A DNA stretch of 64,000 nt from Gordius sp. MW1. Its lineage: Eukaryota; Nematomorpha; Gordioida; Gordea; Gordiidae. Both the position numbers and the translations under genes were made by a program. The stretch is from NCBI GenBank assembly GCA_964036665.1, contig OZ038529.1:8044501-8108500 (forward strand). Reading direction: 5' to 3'. Below the pieces are notes generated by a model. The model saw only the letters and a program-made list of their open reading frames with translations. It did not search any database and was not told the DNA's origin. Positions 25,056 through 36,329 of this stretch are shown piece by piece (position 1 is the first letter of the stretch; every line of letters begins with the position of its first letter).

Positions 25056-26049
25056 GACTGATGATATCCTGAATATCTATTCTCTCTATCTTCGTCATGT
25101 TCCTGAGCATTTAAATTTATAGCCTCTTCTTCATACAGGCGAATAATATAAAATATGGCGGATATATTAATTAATTATATTGTCTATCGATGTTAAATAA
25201 ATTTCCCGCCTTGTTATCTCTTCCACCAGGAACATAAATGTATCTTTGATTTGTTTCACTACAATGTTAATTTGTGAGATACGCTATGCGATATATAAGA
25301 TAGTGTTAAATATATTAATTGTAAAATTCTTAATGTGCGCAAAATAGGAGCGCAATTTCGCACGCGCACCGAGTCAATAAGGTGCGCGCACCCGCACTCG
25401 CTCTTGGTTTTAAAAAAATGCGCGCACCTTAACAGCTCTGGTTTTAATCTAATATAATCAGTAAATATATTTATTACGCAGAAGTTCCCGCTCTAAAAAA
25501 CTCACTACAAGAGTACATGTTTAAACTCAAATCTAAAAAGTGTTAATTAACACCACCATTAAATTCTAAATGTAAAAGCACAATTTTGCTATTTTATATA
25601 TTAAACAAAAAGCGATCCTTCGTACTATACTTCCAATTTATTTATAGTTTTTCAATTTGCACTTTCCATAAAAATTGTTATCTTTACACATTTGTTCATT
25701 TCTTTATATTGTCAGTTAGATGTCGTGTCGCGCTAAATCCCTAAAAGTTTGTGTATTAGGGTTTTCATAAATAAAAAGGTTTGCAATTTGGATTTTCTTA
25801 ACACTTATTTAATATTTTTAATAAAACAGGAAATTTTGTTTAGTAGAATTTGTTTAAAATCGAGAAAGTCGAGAATTTTCGTCGACACGAGACGAGACCG
25901 ATATTTTTCCAGACCGAGACGAGAATCGAGATTTTTATAATCGCTCCCGAGACGAAATTTTGCTTTCGAGACCGAGACGAGATCGAAACACTAAAAAGAG
26001 ATAAGTCGAGATTTCTCCTCGAGACGAGCCCGAGATCGAAACACTATTT

Positions 26050-26786
26050 CGGACCAAGCAGTTCGGGCAGCCCTAATAATTCGGGCATGGTCGGACGGAC
26101 ACTTACAAAGGTCTGGGCGGATCTGGGTGCTTAATTATAATAGATCCGGCCGGGTGCGGGCTTAAAAGTGTAAACATTTATGACCTCTGAACAAAACGTG
26201 GGTTCTTAGAAATTGCCAATCGACTCATTTTACATAATTAGGTATGCATAAATAAATATAGCCTATCGATAAGGCACTAATTAATAAATGTTTTTTAATG
26301 TCAAAATTTATAATTAATGTTTATTCAAAATTAGGTAAAGTATATATTATTCTATAAAGCAGTTTGAAATATAACTTGGTAAATTTTACTATAAAATGCC
26401 TTTTATGATTATAGCCAAGTTTCCATTTAAATTTGCAATGTGCCTAGCTTATAATAATTAACGAACCTCATGGGGCTCGCATTGCTTGCTAACATGTAAA
26501 ATATTTTTTTGAATAGTAGCTTTTGATAAAATCTTGGCAGGTTTTAACATATTTTGCCTAATGTTATAAGGAGGATATGAAAACAGTTAAGATACTGCAA
26601 TGATAGCCTGCAACAGATCTTAAAAGTATTTGTTGTATTGCCAAATTTAACCTGAGTTTTAAAAGCATTGTACATTCGCGTCAATTTTATATAGACCATT
26701 GGACCAAGGTAATCCGTACATCGAAGCTAATTTGAAAATTCTTTTAACCTTTTTTATTCCTAGTTTACCAATTTTTTTGATTTGGA
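26050..26786. promoter_or_regulatory. upstream region of the antistasin-like gene
   Basis: 26046-26160 is a GC-rich patch (gttcgggcagccc, ggccgggtgcggg) of the dispersed cgggc type. Closer to the gene, TTTATATAG at about 26686-26694 lies roughly 95 bp before the start codon and could be a TATA box. This is inferred from position only. Confidence 0.35.
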
Positions 26787-27451
26787 ATGAAGTTTGTCTT
26801 GGCGATTTCAATTCTAATTTTAAGTATCTACGCTATTGCATGTAGGTACCCTGGCACGGATAGCACTCCTGGTATATTTTTTTTATTTTGATCAAATTTA
26901 TAAGAATCTATTATTAAAATTATATATATCTATTTATATTGTGTATACAAGGGTTGATATTTAAACATTATTTTTCTCTTAGTTAATTGTGCGGTGGTAT
27001 TGTGCCTAAAACCCAATTGTCAATATGGTACTGTCGTGCCTAAGAATCAATGCTGTCCAATCTGTATATGCCGACGTGAGTTTTTTTATTTTATCTAAAT
27101 TACTTTTTTATGAGAGTTGCTAGAATATAATTTAAAGTGAGGCAAAAAGTGTGGTTATAATTTGACGAGAATAAATTCATGGGTTTTTTTTTCATTTAAT
27201 TATACATTATTCTATAAGATATAAAAAAATTTAAATTTAAGAGACTCCCATCTTACACTGGCTACGCCTTTGAATTTATCAAAGCTCTTTAAATAGCCTC
27301 CGTTTTTACATATAATATTTTTACCTAAATATATTAATGCATATAATATGTCTCAATAGCCGTTTTATGCAAACTGTATTGTGAAAATGGGTTCGCTAAA
27401 AATGAAGAAAATTGTGAGATTTGCAAATGCGCGAAGAAGCCGATTAGATAA
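26787..27451 (+). CDS. small secreted antistasin-like cysteine-rich protein
   Basis: Three exons, 26787-26871, 26983-27075 and 27360-27451, with GT-AG introns of 111 and 284 bp, join in frame to an 89-residue protein. Exon 1 encodes a signal peptide (MKFVLAISILILSIYAIA) and a short linker. Residues 31-58 contain seven cysteines, including QCCPICIC. Residues 63-83 follow C-x3-C-x2-GF-x6-C-x2-C-x-C, the antistasin-like pattern. The mature protein is probably extracellular and disulphide-rich. Family members inhibit serine proteases or act as secreted effectors, but the target here is unknown. The start is the first ATG before the hydrophobic stretch. AATAAA lies about 110 bp downstream. A broken duplicate lies 5.3 kb upstream. 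The first domain could also be viewed as VWC-like. Confidence 0.82.
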
Positions 27452-27590
27452 ATATAATATGAAGAATGCTTACGTTTCTATATGCTGATATCAATATTTA
27501 TGTTATTATACCAACCCGCATGTGATATATTTCATTGTGTATTGAAGTAATTTTCTACTAAATAAACTATCTAATTTTAATTGAGACAAA
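26913..27590 (+). repeat. segmental duplication, downstream copy
   Basis: Partner of 21393-22090, in direct orientation. It contains exons 2 and 3 of the intact gene, their introns and the polyadenylation region. Intron 1 in this copy is 111 bp. In the other copy its upstream part is replaced by repeat H. Confidence 0.85.
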
Positions 27591-28480
27591 TTTCGTAATA
27601 ATTGATTTTATAATGGTCTGTAAAAAAGCAACTAAGGAGATTATATATAGCTAAAATTTGCGATGCTTTTATTAATCTGTTACATTTGAGCTTTAGCGAT
27701 ATAACACGAATTGAACACCAACAATAATTTAAATAAATAGATCTTGTTTTTAAACGTTTTTTAAGACCAATAAATTTTATTTTTCGTTAACTATTTCATT
27801 ATAGCAATAAAAACATAGTGAACGCCTTGGAGTAAAAAGCAGGACTTTTTATCCATTTTTTTATTAATTATCATGTAATTTATCTATTTATAAGGTTATA
27901 ATTTGTAGATGTTATACCAAGGTCTTGCTAAAAAGACGATCAAAAGAGCGTGGAGTATTTAAATTTATGGTTAAACTTAGTAGCTTTGATTCCGAGATTC
28001 TATATAGCCTAATGTAATCGGCAGCTTCCTTCTGAAATAATCAGGTTTCACAAAGCTTAGGTAATATTTTAAAATAAAAAATATTATAAAAGTGCCAAGT
28101 TTTTTATTCAAAATTATACATTTTTACACGTTTTAGGTTCAAATTGTTTGATACACTTAAATATAATGTAACCTCTCTTACACTAATAATCATATTCAAT
28201 AATGTTTATTTAATATTTATTTCTATACAAGAATTCACCTAACAATTTAATCAAAACATACTGATTTAAACAGTACAACCGCCTCTTAAATTATAATTTT
28301 GTGTTTATGCTGCCAAAAGTGATAAAATAAAGTAGCAAAATATATAAGGCCTTATTAATTTATAATTCAACGACTTTTATGATATTTACCGTAAAATATT
28401 TTCAAAATATATAAAAACTTAATTATAGACTGACCAGGACATGTTAATCATAGAGTCTATAGTCTATCATTTTTAACAGA
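27591..28480. other. intergenic, no gene recognised
   Basis: AT-rich, nothing supported. Confidence 0.5.
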
Positions 28481-28724
28481 GAACAAATTATAGTGCCTTT
28501 ATCTAATTCAATTTTTGCTCAGTAGAATATTCAAATGCTCAGTAGAATGATTAAATCCACAGTTCAAACTCTAGAATAATCGAATGCTCAGTAAATAATT
28601 TAATGTTCACTAATTGAATTACTTGCTCAATTCATTTGCTTAGTTTTTTATTCATATCTTGTTCAGTAATTTTTTATCAATGCCATGTAACTAAAAACTA
28701 GTTTTAAAATGCAATTTTTAGCGA

Positions 28725-28805
28725 GATTCGAACCCACAATTTTTGTTAATGTGTTAATAAAAATAAATTTTATTTCGCAAACTATCCTCTTTGGCGCTAA
28801 TTTAT
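28725..28805 (-). repeat. possible tRNA-derived SINE head
   Basis: Read on the minus strand: gcgccaaagaggatagtttgcg, an AT-rich loop, then gtgggttcgaatctcgc. The second phrase is a good Pol III B box and the first resembles a D-arm/A-box region, spaced about 55 bp apart. The middle is too long and AT-rich for a functional tRNA. A SINE head or tRNA relic is the best guess. Confidence 0.35.
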
Positions 28806-29779
28806 ATTAATATTTCTCATCTGTAAGCATGCCATAATAAGTTAGGTTTATTTTTGTAAACATGATGAACTCCGAAGCTACATTCTGAGTTATGAATTTG
28901 ATGGCGAAGAGGTTTTTCTCGTTAAAACCAGAATCGATTGTAGCGTAAACGTACCATTATTATTTGACAAAAATTTGACGATGCTAAAAAATTTGCTGAT
29001 AAAGACTGGGGTTTTGGGTATAAAAATAAGACTGAAAAGAGTAAAAAGTATAACTTATATAATAATTTTTAAGGTATAACAAAGCTAAATACAGTGCAAT
29101 TGTCCAATGTTTATTGAACAACATATTTGCAGGGTTAGGTAGGCAATTAAATTTAAATTTTGCCAACTTCCTAAAGCAGCCATAAGTGTGCATATGGGGC
29201 AAAAGAAAGTTAGGCAGACTTTCAAAGGCTAAATCAGCCTTTATTGTTCAGTAATGGTAAGTCAAGATTATTTACAAATTTTAGGCTTTAAAATGAAAGT
29301 TGTCTTTAGCAACATTTGTTTATTTTCCATTTTGTAAATATTTGTGATTATATTATAAAATTTAGATATTTTTAATTTTGCCTGTATAAAGTTGAAGATT
29401 GATAACTCTCAATAAAGTTTGCAAAAAAATACATTATAAACATGGGCATAGTAAAATTTAAGATGGGAAAGGCAAAGCATTTTAAAATGGGAAATATAGG
29501 TTATTACTTTTCATAGTTTTTTTTGCCATTTTTATATTTCGAGGGACGGAAGGGAGGACTTAAATTCAGGTCTCCAATCAAGTTTAGCCATAACGAAACA
29601 CTATTTTAATTTCCTCAAATTCAATTTAACTTTATTTTATAAAATATTAGCGCTAAATAGATTAATATGGAGTATTTAAAATAAATATTATTTGACATTT
29701 AATTTTCACTAAATATGATTTATTAAAATTACTCAACATTTTTTTAAAAACTATTGAAACTTAATTTAGCTAATTAAGA

Positions 29780-31356
29780 ATTTTTATTTTATTACATTTA
29801 CATTTAGGATATTAAATGCAAATTAATATGATTATGATTGATACTAATTTTCGCACCTATTTATCCGCTTTGTGCGAATTTCAAATTTGTAATATAATTT
29901 TATGTAATAGACAACATAGTATTAGTGGCCCTTAGGGTATATGAACAATTAATTATGTATTTTTTACTTATTTGTATAGCATTTTATACAATATAAGGAT
30001 TTTAGACCTATAATGAGTTTATGCGCAGAAAGTTCATCATACAACTCAAAAAAGAGCAAGCTTCTCAAAAATTTGACAGTATTCAAGGATGAATCAAATA
30101 AAATGGGGAAGTGTAAATTGTACTTTAAAGCACTAAGACTGATAGCAATACTTCAGTTCAGGTCTTCAACGACATCTTAAACGTTACCATCATGAGGATT
30201 ACTATAACATTTACCCTACTCAAGTTAATAAGGAATTAAACTGCCAAAAATTTTCAGCCAACCTAGATGCTTTAGAAAATCTAAGCAATTAGTAGCAATT
30301 ATATATCACACATATTCATTAAAAATGACTAAATAATTGTATATATTATATAATTAGTTGATTGAAAAATATAATAATCCCAATTTAGCAGCAATGGCTA
30401 GTGATTTTTTGAGCACTCTAGCAACCTCGGTGTCTGCCGAAAGATTTTTTTCCAAGCGTCTCTGACTATTCGAAATTGTAATAGATTAACCCATGAATCT
30501 GTCAGGAGCTTGCTATGCCTAAACTTATCACACCTCAACAATTTTCCATTCATCGCTTTCATAACATTTTACGTCAAAATATAGGTTTGGCAGATGCATT
30601 CAAATTCACTGAATTTTTCGCAAAATGCTGCAATTTATCAATAAATTAAAATGTGTGATACGCTTTATAGTACGTAATTATTTTATGAGAAAATTAATAA
30701 AAAATGGATTAAGTTAATACCTTGTTATGTATAATGGGATGTTACATTATAATAGAATTGTTTAATTTTATATTTAACAACTTGAATTAAAATATATATG
30801 TGCATTTAACGTAAGATCTCAAAACTTTTATGTTTTTCCACAATTAATGCCTATTTTATTGTATTTGCAATGTTCAGATATTTACTTTTTTTAAATAATA
30901 ATATTTTTAAAAGTTTACTATTGCATTTTCGTCATTATTTCAATGTTATAAGATCTCATTAATTCATTATGTTAAAATATGATGATATTATTACGCTTTA
31001 TTCTTTTATTGAGCTTTAGCCAGGAAATAAATCGAGTCAAGTAGTATATAACACCTATATTAATGCTTCCCATCTTAGGTTATCTAGCTTATGTTTTAAG
31101 GTTTGAGATAAAAAATTGGTTCCATTATCACCAATTTATATCTTATATACTAATTTATAAGAGCCAGAAAAAATTTGTTTGGTACTATTATTTTTAAAAG
31201 TCGAGACGAGACGAGAATATTCGTCGAGACGAGACGAGATCGAGATTTTTCTAGGCCGAGACGAGACGAGATTGAGATTTTTCTAGGCCGAGACGAGACG
31301 AGATCGCGATTTTAATAATCGCTCCCGAGACGAGACAAGACGAGATCGAAACACTA
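29780..31356 (+). pseudogene. decayed hAT transposase with CGAGA right end (copy 3)
   Basis: Plus-strand relics of a hAT transposase. Near 30090-30250, the reading MGKCKLYFKA then KRYHHEDYYNIYP resembles a BED zinc finger (C..C...H...H). Near 30400-30520, LATSVSAERFFSK is the hAT C-terminal dimerisation motif. Multiple stops and frameshifts intervene and most of the catalytic part is missing. The right end (31200-31356) has CGAGA repeats and the terminus gatcgaaacacta, linking the CGAGA family to hAT. The left terminus was not found. Confidence 0.65.
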
Positions 31357-32048
31357 AACATTTTAGATTTATAACTGAGCATTTTTAAGTTTAGTTATTG
31401 AGCATTTTTATATTTTTTACTGAGCACATTGATAAAATACTGAGCATATTTTATGCGCATTTTTGAATTTTTTACTATGCATTTAAATAACATCCATTTT
31501 AATATAATTTCATTTAGATTTTATCAATTTTTTTAAAGACATAGAAATTGCTTAGATATAAGAAGTTATAAGATGGAAAGTGCCTAGTTTATTAAAATGT
31601 GATAATTTGAATTAATATTATTTAAATATGGGCAATGCCATACTTATCTTTAAATAAGTAATTATGAAACTTCATTTTAATTATATTAAGATCAGCAAAC
31701 AAAAAACTTATTATACAAAGAAGGTCAATATATCTACGGCATGCAGAAATTTTTCTAGCTACAGCTACAAATTCTTTTAAATGTATGACAAGCACTGGAA
31801 TAAATTAAATTATTAATTTATATTCTTAGAAAGTAATCAAATACAGTGGCGTTATATATATGCCTACAGGTATCGTAATTATGTACTCTAAAACTGTTAC
31901 TTTTTATGCTTAAATTTTTATTAAGACTTTAGACATCAAGGACTTCATTATTTTATAGATATCCCATACAACTCTTGTTTTAAATTACATATCAATTTTA
32001 GTATTTTAAATATCAAAATCTAATTTCTCGCATTCACGCATATCCAAC

Positions 32049-32477
32049 ATGTTTAAAGACACCCCGAATATTGCCGATGCTCCAGCTCCTAAAATAAGAA
32101 TCACATTAACTGGCAAAAATGTTAAAAGCATTGAAAAGGGTATAAATATATGTAAATTTACCTATGCATTTTTAGTTTGCAAAGATTTGGTTGACCGTGC
32201 TAAATCAAAAGGTTTGATGACTAGAGGTCCTGTTAGGATGCCAACCAAGCGTTTAAGAATTACGACCCGAAAAACTCCTTGTGGGGAAGGCTCCAAGACA
32301 TGGGATCATTTTCAGCTCCGAATTCATAAGCGCACAATTGACCTGAAATGCCCTGCTGAAATTGTTAAACAAATAGTAATATATGTTGATTTTTTTATAA
32401 TCTGACTTTTTTAGACTGAAATGCCCATTGAACCTGGTGTTGATGTTGAAGTTACTCTAGAAAGTGCTGCAGAATAA
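32049..32477 (+). CDS. RPS20: 40S ribosomal protein uS10 (RPS20)
   Basis: Component of the small ribosomal subunit head. Three exons, 32049-32139, 32176-32375 and 32415-32477, give 117 residues, close to the usual animal length of about 119. Introns are 36 bp (32140-32175) and 39 bp (32376-32414), both GT-AG. The first is in frame and free of stops, so an uninterrupted frame reads through it and inserts 12 wrong residues after KSIEKG. Removing it restores the family sequence [11 protein letters not shown]. The conserved core [21 protein letters not shown] is intact, as is the end [16 protein letters not shown]. The start is the ATG before FKDT, as in relatives. AATAAA is at about 32508. Confidence 0.96.
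32140..32175 (+). other. 36-bp in-frame micro-intron of RPS20
   Basis: Begins GTATAAATATATG and ends GCATTTTTAG. Thirty-six bases with no stop in the host frame, so retention would add twelve residues rather than truncate. Confidence 0.88.
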
Positions 32478-32507
32478 TATGGAGCAACTTATTTTTTATG
32501 TATTGCT

Positions 32508-32513
32508 TAATAA
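32508..32513 (+). terminator. RPS20 polyadenylation signal
   Basis: AATAAA about 30 bp after the stop codon. Confidence 0.6.
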
Positions 32514-32958
32514 ATCATTAAATGATCTCCTGAGTTCCTTAAATGATATTTTATGACATGCCTAAAGGCCTGAGCATATTTAAACATATGAAATAATTTG
32601 TACTTTTTATGTCTATCAAAATGGTGTTTTCATTTTTATCTAAAAATTATTTTGCTAAAGTTTTGTAATACTAAGTTTAATATTTTTGAGCTAGATAAAA
32701 GCTTTTGCCTATATGCCAAGCTGGTATTAAATGCTTTGGTATTCATTTATTTGACTTATTTTAAATAAGACAATTAGTATTATGGAGGTATTTGCAGGAG
32801 AACCATACAAGGCATGCCATAATGAATATATTATTTTGGTAAACACATTTTTAATTGGCTTGATTTAGGATTCATAAGGCAGGTCATGTGACAACACGGT
32901 AAAGGTTTTCACTTTTAAACAATCTAAATGTGAATAGTTAAAATTATTCTACACAAGA

Positions 32959-33106
32959 CAGGCGCGTAGCCAGGATTTTCACGAGGGGGGGGGGAAATCT
33001 GGCAATTTTTTTTTTTAAACTACGCATCTTGTCAAAAATTAAATAAATTAGATGTATATATTATGTTTCTAGGTTTTTATATCCCCCCCCCTCATTTACG
33101 CCATTG
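32959..33106. mobile_element. hAT MITE, CAGGCGCGTAGCCAGG end
   Basis: 148-bp element from CAGGCGCGTAGCCAGG to CATTTACGCCATTG with G and C runs inside. Flanking 8-mers acacaaga (32951-32958) and acaaaaga (33107-33114) match at 7 of 8 positions. Confidence 0.8.
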
Positions 33107-33114
33107 ACAAAAGA

Positions 33115-33735
33115 GTTAGGGCTCTTTAAAAATGTTAGTATCCTTGCTTACTATAACTAATCCTGTCATTTAAAAAAAATAAGTTATCTTAGATTCCATA
33201 ATGTTTTTGCATAAATTTTTTATATTTAAATGTTTATAAGGCTATTTGAAAATAAAGTTTTTTGGCACAGTATTGTTCAATTTTATGTAAATTATTTCGT
33301 GGTTACCTACATAACCTTAGAAATATTTATATTGCGCAAATATTAGTTAATATTTCCTAAAAATTGGAGGAATATGGTCATTATAAGATTAATGAAGGAT
33401 TTTATTAAATGCTCAAGAGCTTTAAAAAACTGAGAATTATGAAAAATTACATAACTATTAACTTTCCAATAATGTTTTGTAATTTTGATAAAATTTCATC
33501 TTATTTATGATGACAATTACAAAAACATAAATATAAATGTGCATTTGTCATTTCATGAGAGTATACAAATTCATAGCCAAGAATCGGATTAAGAATGGGG
33601 GAAGGGGGCAGCTTCCCTTCATGCTTTTTCTAGCTAAGCCTTTGTGACCCAACTCACTTATAAAATTCAAAAGTAAATTAAAACTAGGCATGGAATAGCA
33701 AAAAATATGTGCATGTTTTGTTTATTCCATCACAT
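33115..33735. other. intergenic, no gene recognised
   Basis: AT-rich with one G-rich stretch at 33596-33610. No feature supported. Confidence 0.5.
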
Positions 33736-36320
33736 CAATTTTAAACTCAACCCGGCCCAAAGAAATGTTACATTTTTTTACCAAGATAGAGATCTGCAAC
33801 GGGCAGTTGTATACTTTTAACTCGCTCGAGCCCGTCCCATACGTTTTTGTGCACTTCAGGCGCAGGCCTGTCCGTAATTTTTCCATGCACTTCAGGCCTG
33901 GCCCCCTACCAAGATTGCCCCGAAGACCCTGCCTATTAAAAAATTTGTAATGTATTCATCATTTATTACGATTTTATAGATATTATAGGATATCCCGCTA
34001 TTGACTAGGTGGATATTTTTAAGGGTTCGACTTTAGTCCACACCTTGATCCATAAATAGTCCCCTGGCAAAATGGCCTATCCCTCAAATGGGATTTCACT
34101 TGCATTGACCTATTTGCCCCTTCCCATTTTAATTACTACCCTATCGCTACCGCAGATGGGCGTAAAACTACAAATTACTCTGCCCTTTTGAGATCCAACA
34201 TTTTAATCCCTGTCGTTGCCTCGTGCTCTGGTTCCTTTGGTAAACAGGCAATGGAATTTTTTAAAGAAATCGGAAAACGCTCACCGAAATTTAACATCTC
34301 CGCGTCCTTTTTACTCAGGCAACAACTAGGGATTCTTGTTTACGATACAACTTTAAATCCTTTGCCGACTCATGGCCTATTTTAGAAGATAATGATATAG
34401 ATCTTTGTATTTAACCAATATATCTTTATTAATTTTATGACGCTTATATATGTAACTTTGTTTTGTAAAAATAAACTTTTTAACCATTATATCATGCACA
34501 AAAATGGGGTTTTCGAAGGTACGGACGGGCTTTTTAGCATAAAAATTTTAACGGGCCGGACCAGGACGGGTTTAACAATTAATGGAAGATTTTTTTAACG
34601 GGCTTGAACGGGCCAGAGATTATATAAACCGTCATGGAATTAGAAGGTGCTTTCAAGTTAGACAATTATATATATATGATTTTTATTAAATATATAGATT
34701 ATTAATTGCCTAATTTTTGTATATCCTGTAGCATTCATTCGTTTTCCAATCGCTAAATTTGACTTTAAGTAAGACATTTTTATTTTATTTGCTATAGATT
34801 TTCGTATTTAAGATAGTTGTTTCGTATATTCTTTTAGAATTAAGTTCGATTACTAGTTACAAAGCACCAATATTTTTGTGTTTAATTTTATCACAAATTG
34901 TATAATTAGTATTAGTGCCATATAATCATAAACTAATAGACTGCTCAATATAATTTAATAAATATTTTTGTTCTGATCTAAAACTTAGGTGTATTAACTG
35001 ATATAAATTAATCAAGTGAATGTAAACTGTTTATTGAAAGTTAAATTTTCTCATGTAATTTCACTATAGTATTTTAATTCAATGTTAATATTGAATTGTA
35101 ACGTCCGTGATGACGCGCGAAGCGAAAAAAAGCGAAGTGATGGGCTAATTTATCAAACCCTTCATTCTTTTTCTTAATATCTTTATTCATCGTGAAATTT
35201 AATATCACGATAATAACAATTGTAAATAGGAGGCGTTCATAGTGAAACCGCAGACGACTATTTTCGCGGGCAAAAAGCGAACGAAAATAAGTTAGAAATC
35301 ATTTTGTACTTTTCAGCGATGGTTAAAAAATTAAATTTGGTATGTATGTATTTTTTATATAATTTTATATGTTTATAAAATAATTACAATCTTATCTCCA
35401 ATATCATTTATATATGATAAATTTCACGATGAAATTTTTTAAAGTAATTATGGTAATTATATTGAAATTTTTTAGGTGTATTAACTGAAATTAATTAATC
35501 ATATAAGCTTAGAATCAGAATTAATTGATGATTTACTATTTTTACATGATAATTATTGATGTTCTCTATGAATATGGCAAAAAATAAAATAAAATTTTTG
35601 ATGAATTGGCCGGGAGCCGTTAAAAAAAAAAATTAGAACGGGCTTGGGCCCCTGACGTTTTCCTAAACGGGTAGGGACGGGCCTTAAAAATTTACGAACG
35701 GGCCTTGAAATTTTGAAAACGGATACTGACGTGTCGACCTTCTAGTTGCAGAACTCTAATCCAGTTGCATACAGTCCTCTCTAAGTATAATTTTTATATC
35801 TGGAAATTCGCAAGAGTCAATTAAAATGCATTAAACCCCTAAAATACCAAATTTAATTAATTAGCATACACTGATTCTGAATTGCATTATTTAATATCTT
35901 TATTAATTATTATTAACAAATAAAAAGCTATTTTAATAAGTTAAGTGAAAGTGTAGTCAAACTTATAGTATAAAATAAAATATGAGCAAATCTTTCAATA
36001 TTTATGTAGCACGTTTTGGAAAATGAATATACAGGTAAGAATGTTGCTAAAGTGCTTGATTAAATACATATTAGCACCATTTTCATATAAGGTGTAAGAC
36101 CATCTAATTATAAATATTTTTGTTATAAATGCTATGAATCAATATTTAAAGAAATTTAAAAGCGCATTTGTGGTACATAATCTAACCTTCATTGGCCCGC
36201 CCGAGCCCGGTCCTTAAATTTCTTCTTTTCAAAGCTGGTCCATACCCGCCCGCGTGCCGTGCTTTTAGGGCCGTTAGCTCACTGTGCCTGCCCATGCACA
36301 TCGCTACTGCCCACAATCAT
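33735..36320. repeat. nested elements with ACGGGC-rich subterminal patches
   Basis: Four GC-rich patches rich in acgggc/gcccgt or cccgcccg words stand out from AT-rich DNA: 33750-33930, 34510-34620, 35605-35745 and 36185-36310. The two inner patches are in inverted orientation (acgggcc...; ggcccgt...), as are the outer two, which suggests one element inside another. A LINE fragment lies between the first two. Boundaries and superfamily are not resolved. Confidence 0.42.
34060..34385 (+). pseudogene. LINE family A, 3'-terminal fragment
   Basis: Open in one frame from about 34060: PWQNGLSLKWDFTCIDLFAP, then SNILIPVVASCSGSFGKQ, MEFFKEIGKRS and a stop at 34383. The W-D-LFAP block corresponds to the region 17590-17640 of the LINE at 15.8 kb (DVFAPSNHNKD), and FKEIGKR to the fragment at 14.4 kb. 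It preserves the C-terminal domain better than the other two copies. The 5' remainder is missing (dead-on-arrival copy). Confidence 0.7.
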
Positions 36321-36329
36321 CGTAGCTAG

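Larger units (their letters stand above)
22653..25440 (-). mobile_element. hAT element 1 (CAGAGCTGTTAA ends)
   Basis: Perfect 12-bp inverted ends CAGAGCTGTTAA and TTAACAGCTCTG. Inside each end lie GC-rich subterminal repeats (ggtgcgcgcactcgcaccc and its complement). The minus strand encodes hAT transposase pieces on both sides of a younger insertion. The sequence flanking each end continues the CGAGA element. I could not recognise an 8-bp duplication. Confidence 0.85.
22240..26046. mobile_element. CGAGA-ended element, copy 2, split by nested hATs
   Basis: The left part (about 22240-22652) matches 14970-15400, and the right part (25441-26046) matches 15400-15809 up to the shared terminus gatcgaaacacta. 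The two halves are separated by 2.8 kb of hAT sequence. The left boundary is approximate. Non-coding. Confidence 0.7.
28490..31495. mobile_element. element with AATGCTCAGTA repeats at both ends
   Basis: From about 28512 to 28650 the word tgctcagta recurs four times. From about 31372 to 31480 its complement, tactgagca, or variants recur. The repeats are inverted relative to each other and enclose 2.7 kb that includes decayed hAT sequence and a CGAGA end. Boundaries are approximate and the superfamily is unassigned. Confidence 0.5.

Noticed and set aside
28725-28805. functional tRNA on the minus strand
   Set aside because: A- and B-box-like parts are present, but the anticodon region is replaced by a long AT stretch; kept only as a low-confidence SINE head.
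32049-32405. RPS20 as a single 118-codon uninterrupted frame
   Set aside because: That frame runs through a 36-bp intron and into a second intron; removing both restores the conserved protein and its proper C-terminus.
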